A DNA stretch of 35,131 bases, from positions 1 to 35,131 of the forward strand of contig JABFRW010000125.1 of NCBI GenBank assembly GCA_013140805.1. The letters are read 5' to 3'. Numbering within the stretch: the first letter of the stretch is position 1; the number at the start of each line of letters is the position of its first letter. This DNA is from Candidatus Eisenbacteria bacterium (GTDB taxonomy: Bacteria; Eisenbacteria; RBG-16-71-46). A program made the position numbers and the translations under genes. The notes under the pieces were generated by a model that had not been told where the DNA came from, did not search any database, and saw only the letters and a program-made list of their open reading frames with translations. This document shows, piece after piece, positions 7,939 through 17,503 of this stretch.

Positions 7939-9672
7939 ATGTCCCAACTCCGGCTTGCCTTAGCGCAGCTCAATCCCAGGGTCGGCGCGATCGACGCCAA
8001 TGCCGCGCGCGTCGCCGAATGCATCGAGAAAGCGCGTGCCCAGGGCGTCGACGTGCTCGCGGTACCCGAGATGATGATTCCGGGCTATCCGCCCGAGGAT
8101 CTGCTGCTCGAGCCGGCCTTCATCGCCCGCACCATCGACGCGACCCGCGAACTCGCACCGCTGACGCGCGGCATGACCGTGATCGTCGGCACACTCGATC
8201 GCGACGCCGACCTGTTCAACGCCGCGGCAGTCCTTCACGACGGAGCCTGGGCCGCGACCTTCCGGAAACGCTACCTGCCGAACTACGGCGTGTTCGACGA
8301 AAATCGTTACTTCATGCCGGGTCGCGAAGGCTCGGTGCTGCTGCGTGACGGGGTGCGGATCGGCGTGAGCGTGTGTGAGGACATCTGGTACCCGGGCGGG
8401 CCGGTCGAAGAACAGGTGATCCGGGGCGGTGCCGAACTGCTCGTGAATCTCTCCGCCTCTCCCTACCACGCCGGGAAGTTCGACGCGCGACGCCGAATGC
8501 TCGCAACGCGTGCTGCCGACAATCTCGCGGTGGTGGCGTACGTCAACCTGGTTGGCGGGCAGGACGAGATCGTGTTCGACGGCGGCAGTCTGGTGATCGA
8601 CGAGAACGGCGACGTGCTGGTCGAAGGAGAGCGCTTCGACGAGGACTTCCTGGTCATCGATCTCGAGTTGAGCGGCGTGTTCGGTAGCCGGCTCCACGAT
8701 CCGCGCTTGCGAAAAGAGCGCGCCCTCGATGAGAGCACGCCCCTTCCGGTCATCGAGCTGACCGCCGCGCGATCGGTTGCCGCCAGGCCTCCGCTCGCCA
8801 AGCGCGCACCGGTGCTGGTGCGCGAGCCGGTCGCCGAAATCTACGATGCGCTGGTGCTGGGCACGCGCGACTACGTGCTCAAGAACGGCTTTCGCGAGGT
8901 GGTGCTGGGGCTCTCGGGAGGTGCCGACTCGGCGCTGGTTGCCTGCATCGCCGCGGACGCGATCGGCTCGACCCAGGTGATCGGCGTCGCGATGCCGTCG
9001 AGCGTCACGTCGCGCGAATCGCAGGACGACGCGGCCACGCTGGCGCGCAACCTCGGCATGCGGCTCGAGGTCCTTCCGATCGGCGGCCTGCTCGACGGCT
9101 ATCGCGCCTCACTCGCAACGGTGTTCGAAGGTCGGGCGCCCGACGTCACCGAAGAGAATCTGCAGGCGCGAATTCGCGGCAACCTGCTGATGGCGCTCTC
9201 CAACAAGTTCGGCTGGCTGGTGCTGGTGACCGGCAACAAGAGCGAGATCGCGGTCGGCTACAACACGCTGTACGGCGACACCGCGGGCGGCTACGCGGTG
9301 CTCAAGGACGTCTACAAAACGATGGTCTACCAGCTTTCGCAGTATCGGAATGGCCGCAGCGGCTCGCCCGACATTCCGCTGCATACGCTGACGCGCGCGC
9401 CGAGCGCCGAGCTGCGGCCGAACCAGACCGACCAGGACGCTTTGCCGCCCTACGACGTGCTCGATCCGATCCTGCGGCTGCTGGTCGAGGAAGATCGATC
9501 GATCGAATCGATCGCGAAGCTCGGCTTCGACACGGCGCTGGTCGCGGCGGTGGCGCAGATGATTCGCAGCTCCGAATGGAAGCGACGTCAGATGCCGCCC
9601 GGCGTCAAGATCTCGCCGCGCGCGTTCGGCAAGGACTGGCGCCGCCCGATCACGGACGGCTGGCAGCGCTGA
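7939..9672 (+). CDS. nadE: Glutamine-dependent NAD+ synthetase
   Basis: 577 residues from ATG 7939. The frame is open further upstream, but that part lies in the terminator and structured region and does not resemble the family. It catalyses the last step of NAD synthesis: deamido-NAD + ATP + glutamine gives NAD+ (EC 6.3.5.1). The N-terminal nitrilase-type glutaminase domain (about 1-280) has its triad at Glu44 (AVPEMMIPGYPPEDLL), Lys110 (FRKRYLPNYGVFDE) and Cys146 (SVCEDIW). The C-terminal synthetase domain (about 300-577) has the pyrophosphatase loop SGGADS (326-331) and the GNKSE and YGDTAGGYAVLKDVYKT motifs. Length fits the two-domain bacterial form. No Shine-Dalgarno sequence precedes the ATG. 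It is probably a single-gene unit, bounded by terminators on both sides. Confidence 0.95.
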   Translation: MSQLRLALAQLNPRVGAIDANAARVAECIEKARAQGVDVLAVPEMMIPGYPPEDLLLEPAFIARTIDATRELAPLTRGMTVIVGTLDRDADLFNAAAVLHDGAWAATFRKRYLPNYGVFDENRYFMPGREGSVLLRDGVRIGVSVCEDIWYPGGPVEEQVIRGGAELLVNLSASPYHAGKFDARRRMLATRAADNLAVVAYVNLVGGQDEIVFDGGSLVIDENGDVLVEGERFDEDFLVIDLELSGVFGSRLHDPRLRKERALDESTPLPVIELTAARSVAARPPLAKRAPVLVREPVAEIYDALVLGTRDYVLKNGFREVVLGLSGGADSALVACIAADAIGSTQVIGVAMPSSVTSRESQDDAATLARNLGMRLEVLPIGGLLDGYRASLATVFEGRAPDVTEENLQARIRGNLLMALSNKFGWLVLVTGNKSEIAVGYNTLYGDTAGGYAVLKDVYKTMVYQLSQYRNGRSGSPDIPLHTLTRAPSAELRPNQTDQDALPPYDVLDPILRLLVEEDRSIESIAKLGFDTALVAAVAQMIRSSEWKRRQMPPGVKISPRAFGKDWRRPITDGWQR

Positions 9673-9711
9673 CCGGCTCGCGACCGGTCTGAAGCGGTGC
9701 GAGTTGCCTGG

Positions 9712-9746
9712 CGAGAAAACGAAACGGGCGCCGAGTGGCGCCCGTT
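9712..9746 (-). terminator. Intrinsic terminator for the minus-strand lipoprotein operon
   Basis: AACGGGCGCC / GGCGCCCGTT form a 10-bp stem (9723-9732 with 9737-9746) around a 4-base loop. On the minus strand it is followed by TTCGTTTTC. It may also help end the convergent nadE transcript. Confidence 0.75.
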
Positions 9747-9769
9747 CGAGTCTGCGGTGAAGCGATGCG

Positions 9770-10336
9770 TCAGATGCCGGCTTCGAGTACCAGCACCAGC
9801 ACACCGTTCTGCACCGAGATGTCGTACACACCGGCGGTGCCGGCGGCGTAGAGCGTGAACGCGCCGTCGCCCTTCGCCTCGCCAAGCACGATGTTCTTGC
9901 CGGCCTGCGAGAACAGCGCGGCCGACTCGTCCCAGCCCAGCGTCACGGTGCCACCCGGCGTTCCCGCGGCGCCGATCGAGCCCGGTCCCCACAGCCGTAC
10001 ACCGCCGCCCGACTGAATCGCGTTGACGGTCGTGAAATTCGTCACCTCGGGAGTGACCCACACTTCGACCGAGCCGGCGGGGCCGGCGTTGTTCACGAAC
10101 TTCCCGAGCACCGCGAAGTCCGAGATGTTCTTGAGCTTGTCCTTGTTGTCGCTGTAGTCGGAGATCGAGTTGAGATCCACGACCACGCGGCCGACCGCCG
10201 CGGTGACGTTGTTGATGTCCACGTTGCCCAGCTCGAAGTTCACGAGGATCTGCGCCGAGGTCAGGATGCAGCCGTTGACCGCGATCGTGGCAAGCACGAG
10301 GCCCGCAAGGAGCCCGCGGCGAATCTTGTTCGTCAT
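9770..10336 (-). CDS. Predicted lipoprotein, unknown function
   Basis: 188 residues. AAGGAG lies just upstream of the ATG at 10336. The signal peptide ends in TIAVNGC (Cys23), an acceptable lipobox, so it should be membrane-anchored in the envelope. The mature part begins with SAQILVNFELGNVDINNVTA and a Gly/Val-rich strand pattern. It ends in a regular beta-strand alternation (GVYDISVQNGVLVLVLEAGI), consistent with an all-beta domain. The motif DLNSISDYSDNKDKLKNISD resembles a short helical or linker insert. I recognise no family. It lies 11 bases downstream of the beta-barrel gene, almost certainly in one operon, so the two products may act together at the outer membrane. Confidence 0.75.
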   Translation of the reverse strand: MTNKIRRGLLAGLVLATIAVNGCILTSAQILVNFELGNVDINNVTAAVGRVVVDLNSISDYSDNKDKLKNISDFAVLGKFVNNAGPAGSVEVWVTPEVTNFTTVNAIQSGGGVRLWGPGSIGAAGTPGGTVTLGWDESAALFSQAGKNIVLGEAKGDGAFTLYAAGTAGVYDISVQNGVLVLVLEAGI

Positions 10337-10347
10337 GGTGATTCTCC

Positions 10348-10899
10348 TTACGGAACGCTGAAGAAGCGCCAGGTGGCGCCGAGAGTCGCATTCGCGAACT
10401 TCTGCGAGGTCTCGTCGGTCGGGATCATGGTCATCTCGCCACGCACGTCGATCGAGAGGCCCGGAACGGCGGGCAGCCCGATGCCGAGGCCGAGGCCAAA
10501 GCTGTACCCCATCTCCTCGAGCGATTCGGATCCTTCGCGCTCGATCTTGAACTGACCGATGCCGCCGAACGGGTAGAACCGGATCGGCCCGCCGAACGAC
10601 AGCAGCACGTTGGCGCCGAACGAGGTGAGATCGCCGCCGTCTCGGGTGAACGCCAGCCCCCCGAACTCTTCCTCGAGGTCGCCGAGTGCGCTCTGCGCGT
10701 AGTACGGCTCGACCGTGAGCAGCGGCAGCAGGTTGACCGGAACCCGCACGCCGTACAGCGTGCCGCGTTCCGCCTGATCGTTCAGCACCGGAAAACTGAG
10801 TCCGCCGAATGCACCGACGCTCACGCTGGTCGCGCCGGCAGTGCCAGCGGCGAGCGCGATCGCGAGCGCGACGACGGAAGCCAACCAGATCTTTCGCAT
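10348..10899 (-). CDS. Small outer-membrane beta-barrel protein
   Basis: 183 residues. A Sec signal peptide (MRKIWLAS..., cleavage after TAGA, near residue 24) is followed by alternating hydrophobic/polar strands with Gly/Phe/Tyr turns: SVGAFGGLSFPV, YGVRVPVNLLPLLTVEPYYA, GANVLLSFGGPIRFYPFGG, GYSFGLGLGIGLP. It ends in an aromatic terminal strand, ATLGATWRFFSVP. Length and pattern fit an eight-stranded OmpA/OmpW/OmpX-type barrel. It is not fully typical because the last residues are VP, not an aromatic. The start at 10899 has GGAGG 7 bases upstream. It is the first gene of a two-gene operon with the lipoprotein at 9770-10336. Such small barrels are often structural; no transport role can be inferred. 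Confidence 0.8.
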   Translation of the reverse strand: MRKIWLASVVALAIALAAGTAGATSVSVGAFGGLSFPVLNDQAERGTLYGVRVPVNLLPLLTVEPYYAQSALGDLEEEFGGLAFTRDGGDLTSFGANVLLSFGGPIRFYPFGGIGQFKIEREGSESLEEMGYSFGLGLGIGLPAVPGLSIDVRGEMTMIPTDETSQKFANATLGATWRFFSVP

Positions 10900-10980
10900 G
10901 TTCGAACCTCCACGGAAAATCGGAGCGACCACCCGGTGACACGGGAGCGTTCTCAATCGGGAGCGGCTGAGAATCGCCGG

Positions 10981-11009
10981 AATCTACCGCGCGACCGTCG
11001 CACCACCAA
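10981..11009 (-). promoter_or_regulatory. Candidate promoter for the beta-barrel / lipoprotein operon
   Basis: On the minus strand TTGGTG (11009-11004) and TAGATT (10986-10981) are 17 bases apart. The predicted leader before the ATG at 10899 is about 75 bases. It was found by eye. Confidence 0.4.
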
Positions 11010-11047
11010 GCCGACGGAGGCGCTTCACGCGAGCGAGCGCCGCCTAG

Positions 11048-11734
11048 CTATTGCAGGACTCGGACCGAACGAACGCGGCCGGCGCAGAATCTCGTCAGGC
11101 GTTCCGCAACGCTCTCGAGCGTGGTCGACAAGTCCGCATCGGCGCGGTCCGGCGGACAGAACACGACCACCAGGACGTGGGAAGTTTCACCACTCACGGA
11201 CGTTCGCAGTGAATCCGAAGTGGGTGCGCCGAACGGCCCGTCGTCATCGGCGAGCAACAGCCGACCCGCAAGCTGCACGCGCGCCTTGCGAATTCCCTCG
11301 TAGCCCTCGCCCTCGCGACCGACCCGCGCCTGCACTCCGCCGCGCAGCCGCTGCGCATCGTACAGACCGAGCGGGAGCTGGTGGTCGAGCGAACACAGAT
11401 TGCAGACGTCGACGATCGGGCTCACCTCGGGCAGGCCCTTGCCCTGGAGCACGCGGCGCAGCAGAGCCTCGCTGCTCGGGCGCGTCTTGGTGGGGTCGAC
11501 GTCGAGGCGATGGAACATCGCGCGGACCTCGGAAACCCCGGGGATGTTCGCGAACGACTGCCCGGCGGGGAGGCTCTGCCAGCGGGCGATGATGCGATCG
11601 CGCTCGGCGACGAACTCGGGGCCGAGTGCTGCGGCAACCAGCGATTCGCTTTCGATCGCACCGATCGCGACGACCCCGCGAAGCTCGGGCTCGATCGAAA
11701 TGGCGCTCCCCTGCGGTGGTGAATGAAGGGACAT
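11048..11734 (-). CDS. B3/4 (tRNA-editing-like) domain protein
   Basis: 228 residues from ATG 11734. The body matches the B3/4 domain found in the beta subunit of phenylalanyl-tRNA synthetase and in stand-alone proteins. Visible stretches are SLPAGQSFANIPGVSEVRAM, a RRVLQGKGLPEVSPIVDVCN segment, LCSLDHQLPLGLYDAQRL and then FGAPTSDSLRTSVS. Stand-alone B3/4 proteins are thought to clear mischarged tRNA or bind amino acids or nucleic acid; this is not settled. The frame is open 48 codons further upstream, to 11878, but that part looks unrelated to the family. There is no clear Shine-Dalgarno sequence, so the exact start is uncertain. It stands alone, about 150 bases before the beta-barrel operon on the same strand. 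Confidence 0.8.
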   Translation of the reverse strand: MSLHSPPQGSAISIEPELRGVVAIGAIESESLVAAALGPEFVAERDRIIARWQSLPAGQSFANIPGVSEVRAMFHRLDVDPTKTRPSSEALLRRVLQGKGLPEVSPIVDVCNLCSLDHQLPLGLYDAQRLRGGVQARVGREGEGYEGIRKARVQLAGRLLLADDDGPFGAPTSDSLRTSVSGETSHVLVVVFCPPDRADADLSTTLESVAERLTRFCAGRVRSVRVLQ

Positions 11735-12147
11735 GCGAACCCGTGTGCCTCGAAGCGCAGAAGCGGTGCTGGGAAACAAATCGGCGGGCGGCGGGAATTC
11801 CCTTTCCGACCCAACGGTCAAGGACAACGCAAAGGTCGCCGTCACGTTGCGGCCAACATCTTCGTATACGCCGCCCACCGCTCGATGCTGCGGGTTCGCG
11901 GATCACGGTCCGCGCACGTCCTCAACGCTGGAGCACTCGCACGCGTTTTCGAAACAGCGTCATCGTGGCGAGCGGTCAATGTCGCTTTCGAAAAATAGCG
12001 ACATGCGCGCAGGACGCAAGCGAGAAATGACGGGAGGGCGCATTTCTTTCGGCGCGCGATCGCACGTCGCTTGACAGACACGTGCGTGCTGAACTTCGCC
12101 GAATGCGGCGCACACTTGACATCGCGTGCGAAGGTGATGCGTTCGAG
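11735..12147. other. Intergenic region of lower GC with short palindromes
   Basis: About 410 bases between the B3/4 gene and the 3' end of the greA-like gene. It looks less GC-rich than its surroundings. It contains an inverted repeat TGTCGCT / AGCGACA (about 11979-12002), two TTCGAA cores roughly 40 bases apart, and two TTGACA hexamers on the plus strand (about 12072 and 12116) without a good -10. It probably holds the promoter of the B3/4 gene and the greA 3' end. Small frames on both strands lack ribosome binding sites and family resemblance. Confidence 0.4.
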
Positions 12148-14862
12148 CTAGAGAACCGGCTCGCCGGTTTCGGCGGCATGCGGCGGCACCTTGCGCTCCA
12201 CCGACTTCACCTTGAAGCGCCGCACCGCGCCTTCGATCTCGAGTTCCACCTCGTCGCCGAGGTTCTTGCCGAGCAACGAGCGTCCCACCACCGACTGGAA
12301 CGAGATCACGTGATCGCCGTGGTGCTGCTCGCCTTCACCGAGGATCCAGTACATGGCACTGCCGCCTTCACTTTCGAGCATCACCTCGGTGCCGAGTCCG
12401 ACCACGCCGGGCTTGCTCGGCGCATCGTCGACGAACCGCGCCCGCGAAAGCCGCAACTGCAGGTTCGCGACCTGCTGGCTGATGGTCTGTTGCTTGAGCT
12501 TGGCCGAGTGGTACTCGGCGTTCTCCTTCAAATCGCCCAGTTCGCGGGCCTTCTGGATCGCGGCCGGAATCGTGGTGCGCAGCTCGCGCTCCATGCGCTC
12601 CAGCTCCTTCTTCTGTCGTTCCCAGGTCGCGCGGGTCATCACCGACAGCTCGGTGTCGGTCTGCTGGCCGACCTGCGCGAACATGCGCTGCGTGCTCTGT
12701 TCGCGCGAGGCGCGCACCGCGGCGACCGCATCGTGCAGGCCGAGCCGGGCCGCGATCTCGAGCGCCGGGAACAGGTACCGGTCGCTGGAGCGCCACTGGC
12801 GCAGCAGCACCGTGAGTCGCATGCGCTGCTCGTCACCGCACGGCTGGCCGGCGAGCATGCGGTCGAACAGGCCGCCGATCTCGATCCAGCCCAGCACCTT
12901 CTCCGCCGTCGAAGGTTTCGGACGCTCCTCGACCAGCGCGAGTGCCGACCACAGGATGCGCCAGCCGTCTTCGGGCGGCAGCTTCTTCGCGAGTTCGATT
13001 TCGACCATGCGAAGTGCCGCGGCCGGATACCGCGCGGCGTGGTCGAGCAGCGTGCGACGCAACGCCTCGCGGCCGGCCTCGTCGAGGTGCTCGCGATATC
13101 CCTGTGCGCGCTCGCGCACCGCGGCATAGCGCGAGTCGAGCGCGGACAGCAACGCATCGGCCTCGACGCCGGCGGCGTGCGAAGCTTCGAGCAGCGCGAT
13201 CTGTTCGTCCTCGCCCGACAGGTCGGTGATCGAGAGGCCCTGCTCCCACAACGTCTTGAGCACTTCGATCCACTCCGGTGAGCGGGTCGAGTTCCAGCGC
13301 GCGAAGTAGAGCCCGGCTCGCGCGCGATCCGCGCGTTCGCCCTCGGGGTCCTGCATCGCACGCATCACATAGCGACCGAAACGCTTGGTGAGCGCGAGTT
13401 CGGCGCCCGGGTGCTGCGTGAGGAACTTCTTCAAGGTGATGAGGTTCGAGCGCACCGGCTTGCGGGGCTCGAGCGGCGGCAGCGGCACTTCGACCATCGC
13501 GCCGATCTCGGCATCTTCGTCGGCCAGTGCCCACACCTGCTCGAAGGCGCGCGAATGGTCGATGCGCACGTCCTTCTCGGCCGCGCTCTTGGCCTTGCGG
13601 AAGAACGAGGTCCACTCGGTGGCCGGCAGCAGCTGATATCCGACCAGGAACACCTTGAGGCCTTGCGCGTCGGCTTTGCCGCCCAGCGCCTTGAGCGAAC
13701 GCACCATCACTTCCGCGTGCTCTTCGTCGAACATCCGCTTGAGCTGATCGGGACTCTGCAACAGCAACAGGCGCAGATCTCCTTCGTCGAGCGGCGTCAG
13801 GGTGCGGCGTGCGGCGGCGTAAGGCATGCGGTGCCCGCGCGACTTGGGAAAGTCGAGCACCACGACGTCGGCGTCGTTCGACACCACTCGCCCGGCGCCG
13901 AACGAACCGTGGAACACCGAGCGGCCGGCCGGAAGTGCGGCGAGCAGGTCGTAGCGCTCGAGCGCCGCCAGCGCCGAAATCTCGGAGTCCTCGAGCCCGC
14001 TGTCGGCGATCACGCCCGCGGCATCCGGAAGGCTGCGCCCCGGTCCCTCGCGCAGCGCGGTCACGAGCGGCTCGCGAAAGTTCTTCGCCGCTTTCTCGCC
14101 GCCGGCTTCGGCCGCGGCCGCCAGCGCTTTGCGCAGCGGATCGACCAGCTCGGTCGCGCGACCGGCCGCGACCAGACGCGGCAGGGCGATGTCCGCCAGC
14201 TGGCGCGATTCCTTGAACGCCCCTTGAAGCGCGAGCGTCGGCAATACCTGGACGAGTCGCGCGAGCCCTTCGACATCGTCGTGCTCCGCGAACTCGAGCG
14301 CGGCCTCTTCGAGCCCGCCGTAGCGCTTCTCGAGTGCGAACCGCGGCGTCAGCTCGGCGAGCAGCACGCGGCGCTCGGCCGCTTCGCCCACGTCGAGCAG
14401 GCGGACCGCGAGCTGAAGCCCGAGATCCAGATCATCGGGCAGGATTGCCCAGGCGCGGCGCAGCGCCTGCACGCGATCCGGCTCTTTCCCGATCGCTTCG
14501 TGTGCGCGCACCAGCAATCGCGCGCCGGCGCCGGTTTCCTCGAGACCCAGCGACCGATCGGAGATCGCGGCGAGCGGCTCCCAGCTCTTGGCCTGAGCGA
14601 GTTTCTCGCCGAGTGCCAGCAGCGTCTGGTTCGCGCGCTCGATCTCGCCGTGATGCGCGCAGACCGCGGCGAGCAGGTAGTCGACCGCGTGCGTCGCGCT
14701 TCCCTGTCGCAGCCGCGAAGCGCATTCGTCACGGGCGGAAACGAGCGCACCCGTCTCGGCTGCATTTGCTGCGAGCGACTCGAGACGCTCGCGTGAGGCG
14801 GGTGACAGATCGCCACACGCATCGCCGCGCAGGATGACCGAAAGTTCGTCGCGAAGAGCCAT
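12148..14862 (-). CDS. GreA/GreB-family transcript cleavage factor with long N-terminal extension
   Basis: 904 residues from ATG 14862; a longer start at 14931 is possible, and neither has an ideal ribosome binding site. Only the last ~165 residues are GreA. They include the coiled coil (about 738-815), with the tip motif LGDLKENAEYHSAK that carries the Asp and Glu needed to stimulate RNA cleavage in the polymerase secondary channel, and the FKBP-like C-terminal domain (about 825-900). The preceding ~730 residues are Leu/Ala/Glu-rich helical repeats. These are interrupted at about 310-360 by a small beta segment (SVFHGSFGAGRVV...VVVLDFP...GHRMPY) resembling the CarD/TRCF Tudor-like RNA-polymerase-binding fold. 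Ordinary GreA has about 158 residues. Chlamydiae and spirochaetes have similarly long forms, and the order here resembles the chlamydial one. Confidence 0.88.
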   Translation of the reverse strand: MALRDELSVILRGDACGDLSPASRERLESLAANAAETGALVSARDECASRLRQGSATHAVDYLLAAVCAHHGEIERANQTLLALGEKLAQAKSWEPLAAISDRSLGLEETGAGARLLVRAHEAIGKEPDRVQALRRAWAILPDDLDLGLQLAVRLLDVGEAAERRVLLAELTPRFALEKRYGGLEEAALEFAEHDDVEGLARLVQVLPTLALQGAFKESRQLADIALPRLVAAGRATELVDPLRKALAAAAEAGGEKAAKNFREPLVTALREGPGRSLPDAAGVIADSGLEDSEISALAALERYDLLAALPAGRSVFHGSFGAGRVVSNDADVVVLDFPKSRGHRMPYAAARRTLTPLDEGDLRLLLLQSPDQLKRMFDEEHAEVMVRSLKALGGKADAQGLKVFLVGYQLLPATEWTSFFRKAKSAAEKDVRIDHSRAFEQVWALADEDAEIGAMVEVPLPPLEPRKPVRSNLITLKKFLTQHPGAELALTKRFGRYVMRAMQDPEGERADRARAGLYFARWNSTRSPEWIEVLKTLWEQGLSITDLSGEDEQIALLEASHAAGVEADALLSALDSRYAAVRERAQGYREHLDEAGREALRRTLLDHAARYPAAALRMVEIELAKKLPPEDGWRILWSALALVEERPKPSTAEKVLGWIEIGGLFDRMLAGQPCGDEQRMRLTVLLRQWRSSDRYLFPALEIAARLGLHDAVAAVRASREQSTQRMFAQVGQQTDTELSVMTRATWERQKKELERMERELRTTIPAAIQKARELGDLKENAEYHSAKLKQQTISQQVANLQLRLSRARFVDDAPSKPGVVGLGTEVMLESEGGSAMYWILGEGEQHHGDHVISFQSVVGRSLLGKNLGDEVELEIEGAVRRFKVKSVERKVPPHAAETGEPVL

Positions 14863-14951
14863 GCGCTCCGGAGGACTCGGGGAGCTCGCGCCCGCGGCGA
14901 CCACCGCCGCCCATGCGCGAGGGGCGAACATACTGCGTCATGCGCTGCCCC

Positions 14952-14980
14952 GTGGCAAGGCGGGCGCGGTGGGCTAGACT
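14952..14980 (+). promoter_or_regulatory. Candidate promoter for cobO, leaderless
   Basis: GTGGCA (14952-14957) and TAGACT (14975-14980) are 17 bases apart, and the ATG begins 8 bases after the -10, so transcription should start at or next to the ATG. The reverse complement of the same site reads TAGTCT and could serve the divergent greA-like gene. Confidence 0.45.
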
Positions 14981-14987
14981 ACTTCGC

Positions 14988-15542
14988 ATGAAGATTTACA
15001 CCCGTACCGGAGACGATGGCACCACCGGCTTGCTGGGCGCCGGGCGTGTTTCGAAGGCGGAGCCCCGCGTCGAAGCCTATGGCAGTGTCGACGAATTGAA
15101 CGCGCTGCTGGGTCTGGTTCGAGTGGCCGACACCGGGCGCGCTTTCGAAGCCGTGGTGACGGCCGCGCAGGAGTGCCTGTTCACGCTCGGCGCGCGGCTC
15201 GCGGCGTCCGGGCCCGAAATGCTCGCGCGGCTGGCGCCGCTCGAGGAGCGGGATATCGAGGCGCTGGAGCGCGAGATCGACCGCCTCGACGGCACGCTGC
15301 CGCCGCTCACTCAGTTCGTGCTGCCGGGCGGATCGGCGCTGGCGGCGCAACTTCATCATGCGCGAACGGTGTGCCGGCGGGCCGAGCGGCGCGTGGTGGC
15401 GCTGAGCGGTGTTTCGAGCGCCGAGCCGATCGTCGTCCGCTACCTGAACCGGCTCGCCGACCTGCTGTTCGTGATGGCGCGCGCCGCCAATCAGTCCGCC
15501 GGAGTCTCGGACACGCCCTGGACTCCGCGGCCCCGGTCTTGA
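14988..15542 (+). CDS. Cob(I)alamin adenosyltransferase, PduO/MMAB type
   Basis: 184 residues. It transfers the adenosyl group of ATP to cob(I)alamin to make coenzyme B12 (EC 2.5.1.17). The N-terminal ATP-binding signature is present as KIYTRTGDDGTTGLLGAGRV, followed by YGSVDELNALLG and the C-terminal helix RYLNRLADLLFVMARAAN; these contain the conserved Arg, Asp and Asn residues of the PduO family. Length is normal for a stand-alone enzyme, and it should work in the cytosol as a trimer. No Shine-Dalgarno sequence precedes the ATG; a -10-like TAGACT ends 7 bases before it, suggesting a leaderless mRNA. No other cobalamin gene is nearby, so its client (for example methylmalonyl-CoA mutase) must lie elsewhere. 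Confidence 0.93.
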   Translation: MKIYTRTGDDGTTGLLGAGRVSKAEPRVEAYGSVDELNALLGLVRVADTGRAFEAVVTAAQECLFTLGARLAASGPEMLARLAPLEERDIEALEREIDRLDGTLPPLTQFVLPGGSALAAQLHHARTVCRRAERRVVALSGVSSAEPIVVRYLNRLADLLFVMARAANQSAGVSDTPWTPRPRS

Positions 15543-15983
15543 GGGGTCCTGAAATCCCGGCTGGACATCGGAGCGCCGCGAGCCGATACTCCCCGTGCCT
15601 TTCCTGTCGGCCGAGGTGAACGAACGAGCGTCGAGTCGTTGGCGACGCACCCCCTCGCAATGCGACGGATCGGCCCCGTTTCCGTGCCCTGTGCGCGCCG
15701 CTGCGCGCCCAGGTGAGCACCAACGGCGAAAGGCCCGAGCGAGCGCCACGAAGTGGCGAACGCCCCGAGCGGGTGATGGGAGATCGCCCCGGTGATGCGG
15801 CATGCGTGTTCACGAGTGAACCGCCCCGCGGCAACCGCGATGTTGGACTTAGGGTTGTCCGCGAGTCGTCGGCGCGGGAGCCACGCCACCACACCTTTCG
15901 GCTGAAACCGTCACAGCGCGCCGTTCTGCGACGCGCCCGCCCGCAACCGCGGAGTCCACGCTCAGCGCGTGGAGAGAAATCGA
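15543..15983. other. Long leader / intergenic region upstream of rho
   Basis: About 440 bases with no credible gene. A perfect 6-bp hairpin CGCCAC-GAA-GTGGCG lies at 15744-15758, flanked by near-identical CCCGAGCG copies on each side. Many bacteria control rho through a long leader (established for E. coli), so an RNA-based control region is plausible. No promoter stands out. Open frames here are Arg/Pro/Ala-rich noise. Confidence 0.4.
15744..15758 (+). repeat. Hairpin in the rho leader
   Basis: Perfect inverted repeat CGCCAC / GTGGCG with a GAA triloop. CCCGAGCG occurs on both sides (about 15734 and 15763), so the hairpin sits between two direct repeats. Confidence 0.55.
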
Positions 15984-17348
<1,365 letters not shown>

Positions 17349-17492
17349 TTCGTCCCGCTTCGGCGCTGTTTCACGGCGTTTTTCGGCGACTCGCACGCGT
17401 CCGGGAACTTTCTACAAGTTCGGCGTCGCGCATCGTGGGTCACGGTCGGGTTAAGTCTTGCTCCGCACTCTTCCCGATAAAAAATATCGCGC

Positions 17493-17498
17493 TACGAT
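17493..17498 (+). promoter_or_regulatory. Candidate -10 element of an intergenic transcript
   Basis: TACGAT follows an A/T-rich block (GATAAAAAATAT, 17476-17487) that is unusual in this GC-rich window. No convincing -35 is present; TTCCCG at 17471 is the best placed. Confidence 0.3.
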
Positions 17499-17503
17499 CC
17501 ACA

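Noticed and set aside
11733-12074. Possible 113-residue plus-strand gene in the gap next to greA
   Set aside because: No ribosome binding site, no recognisable domain, and it begins opposite the start of the B3/4 gene. Codon pattern is not convincing.
15307-15894. Minus-strand open frames overlapping the end of cobO and the rho leader
   Set aside because: Arg/Ser/Gly-rich with no start signal and no family resemblance, and partly antisense to cobO.
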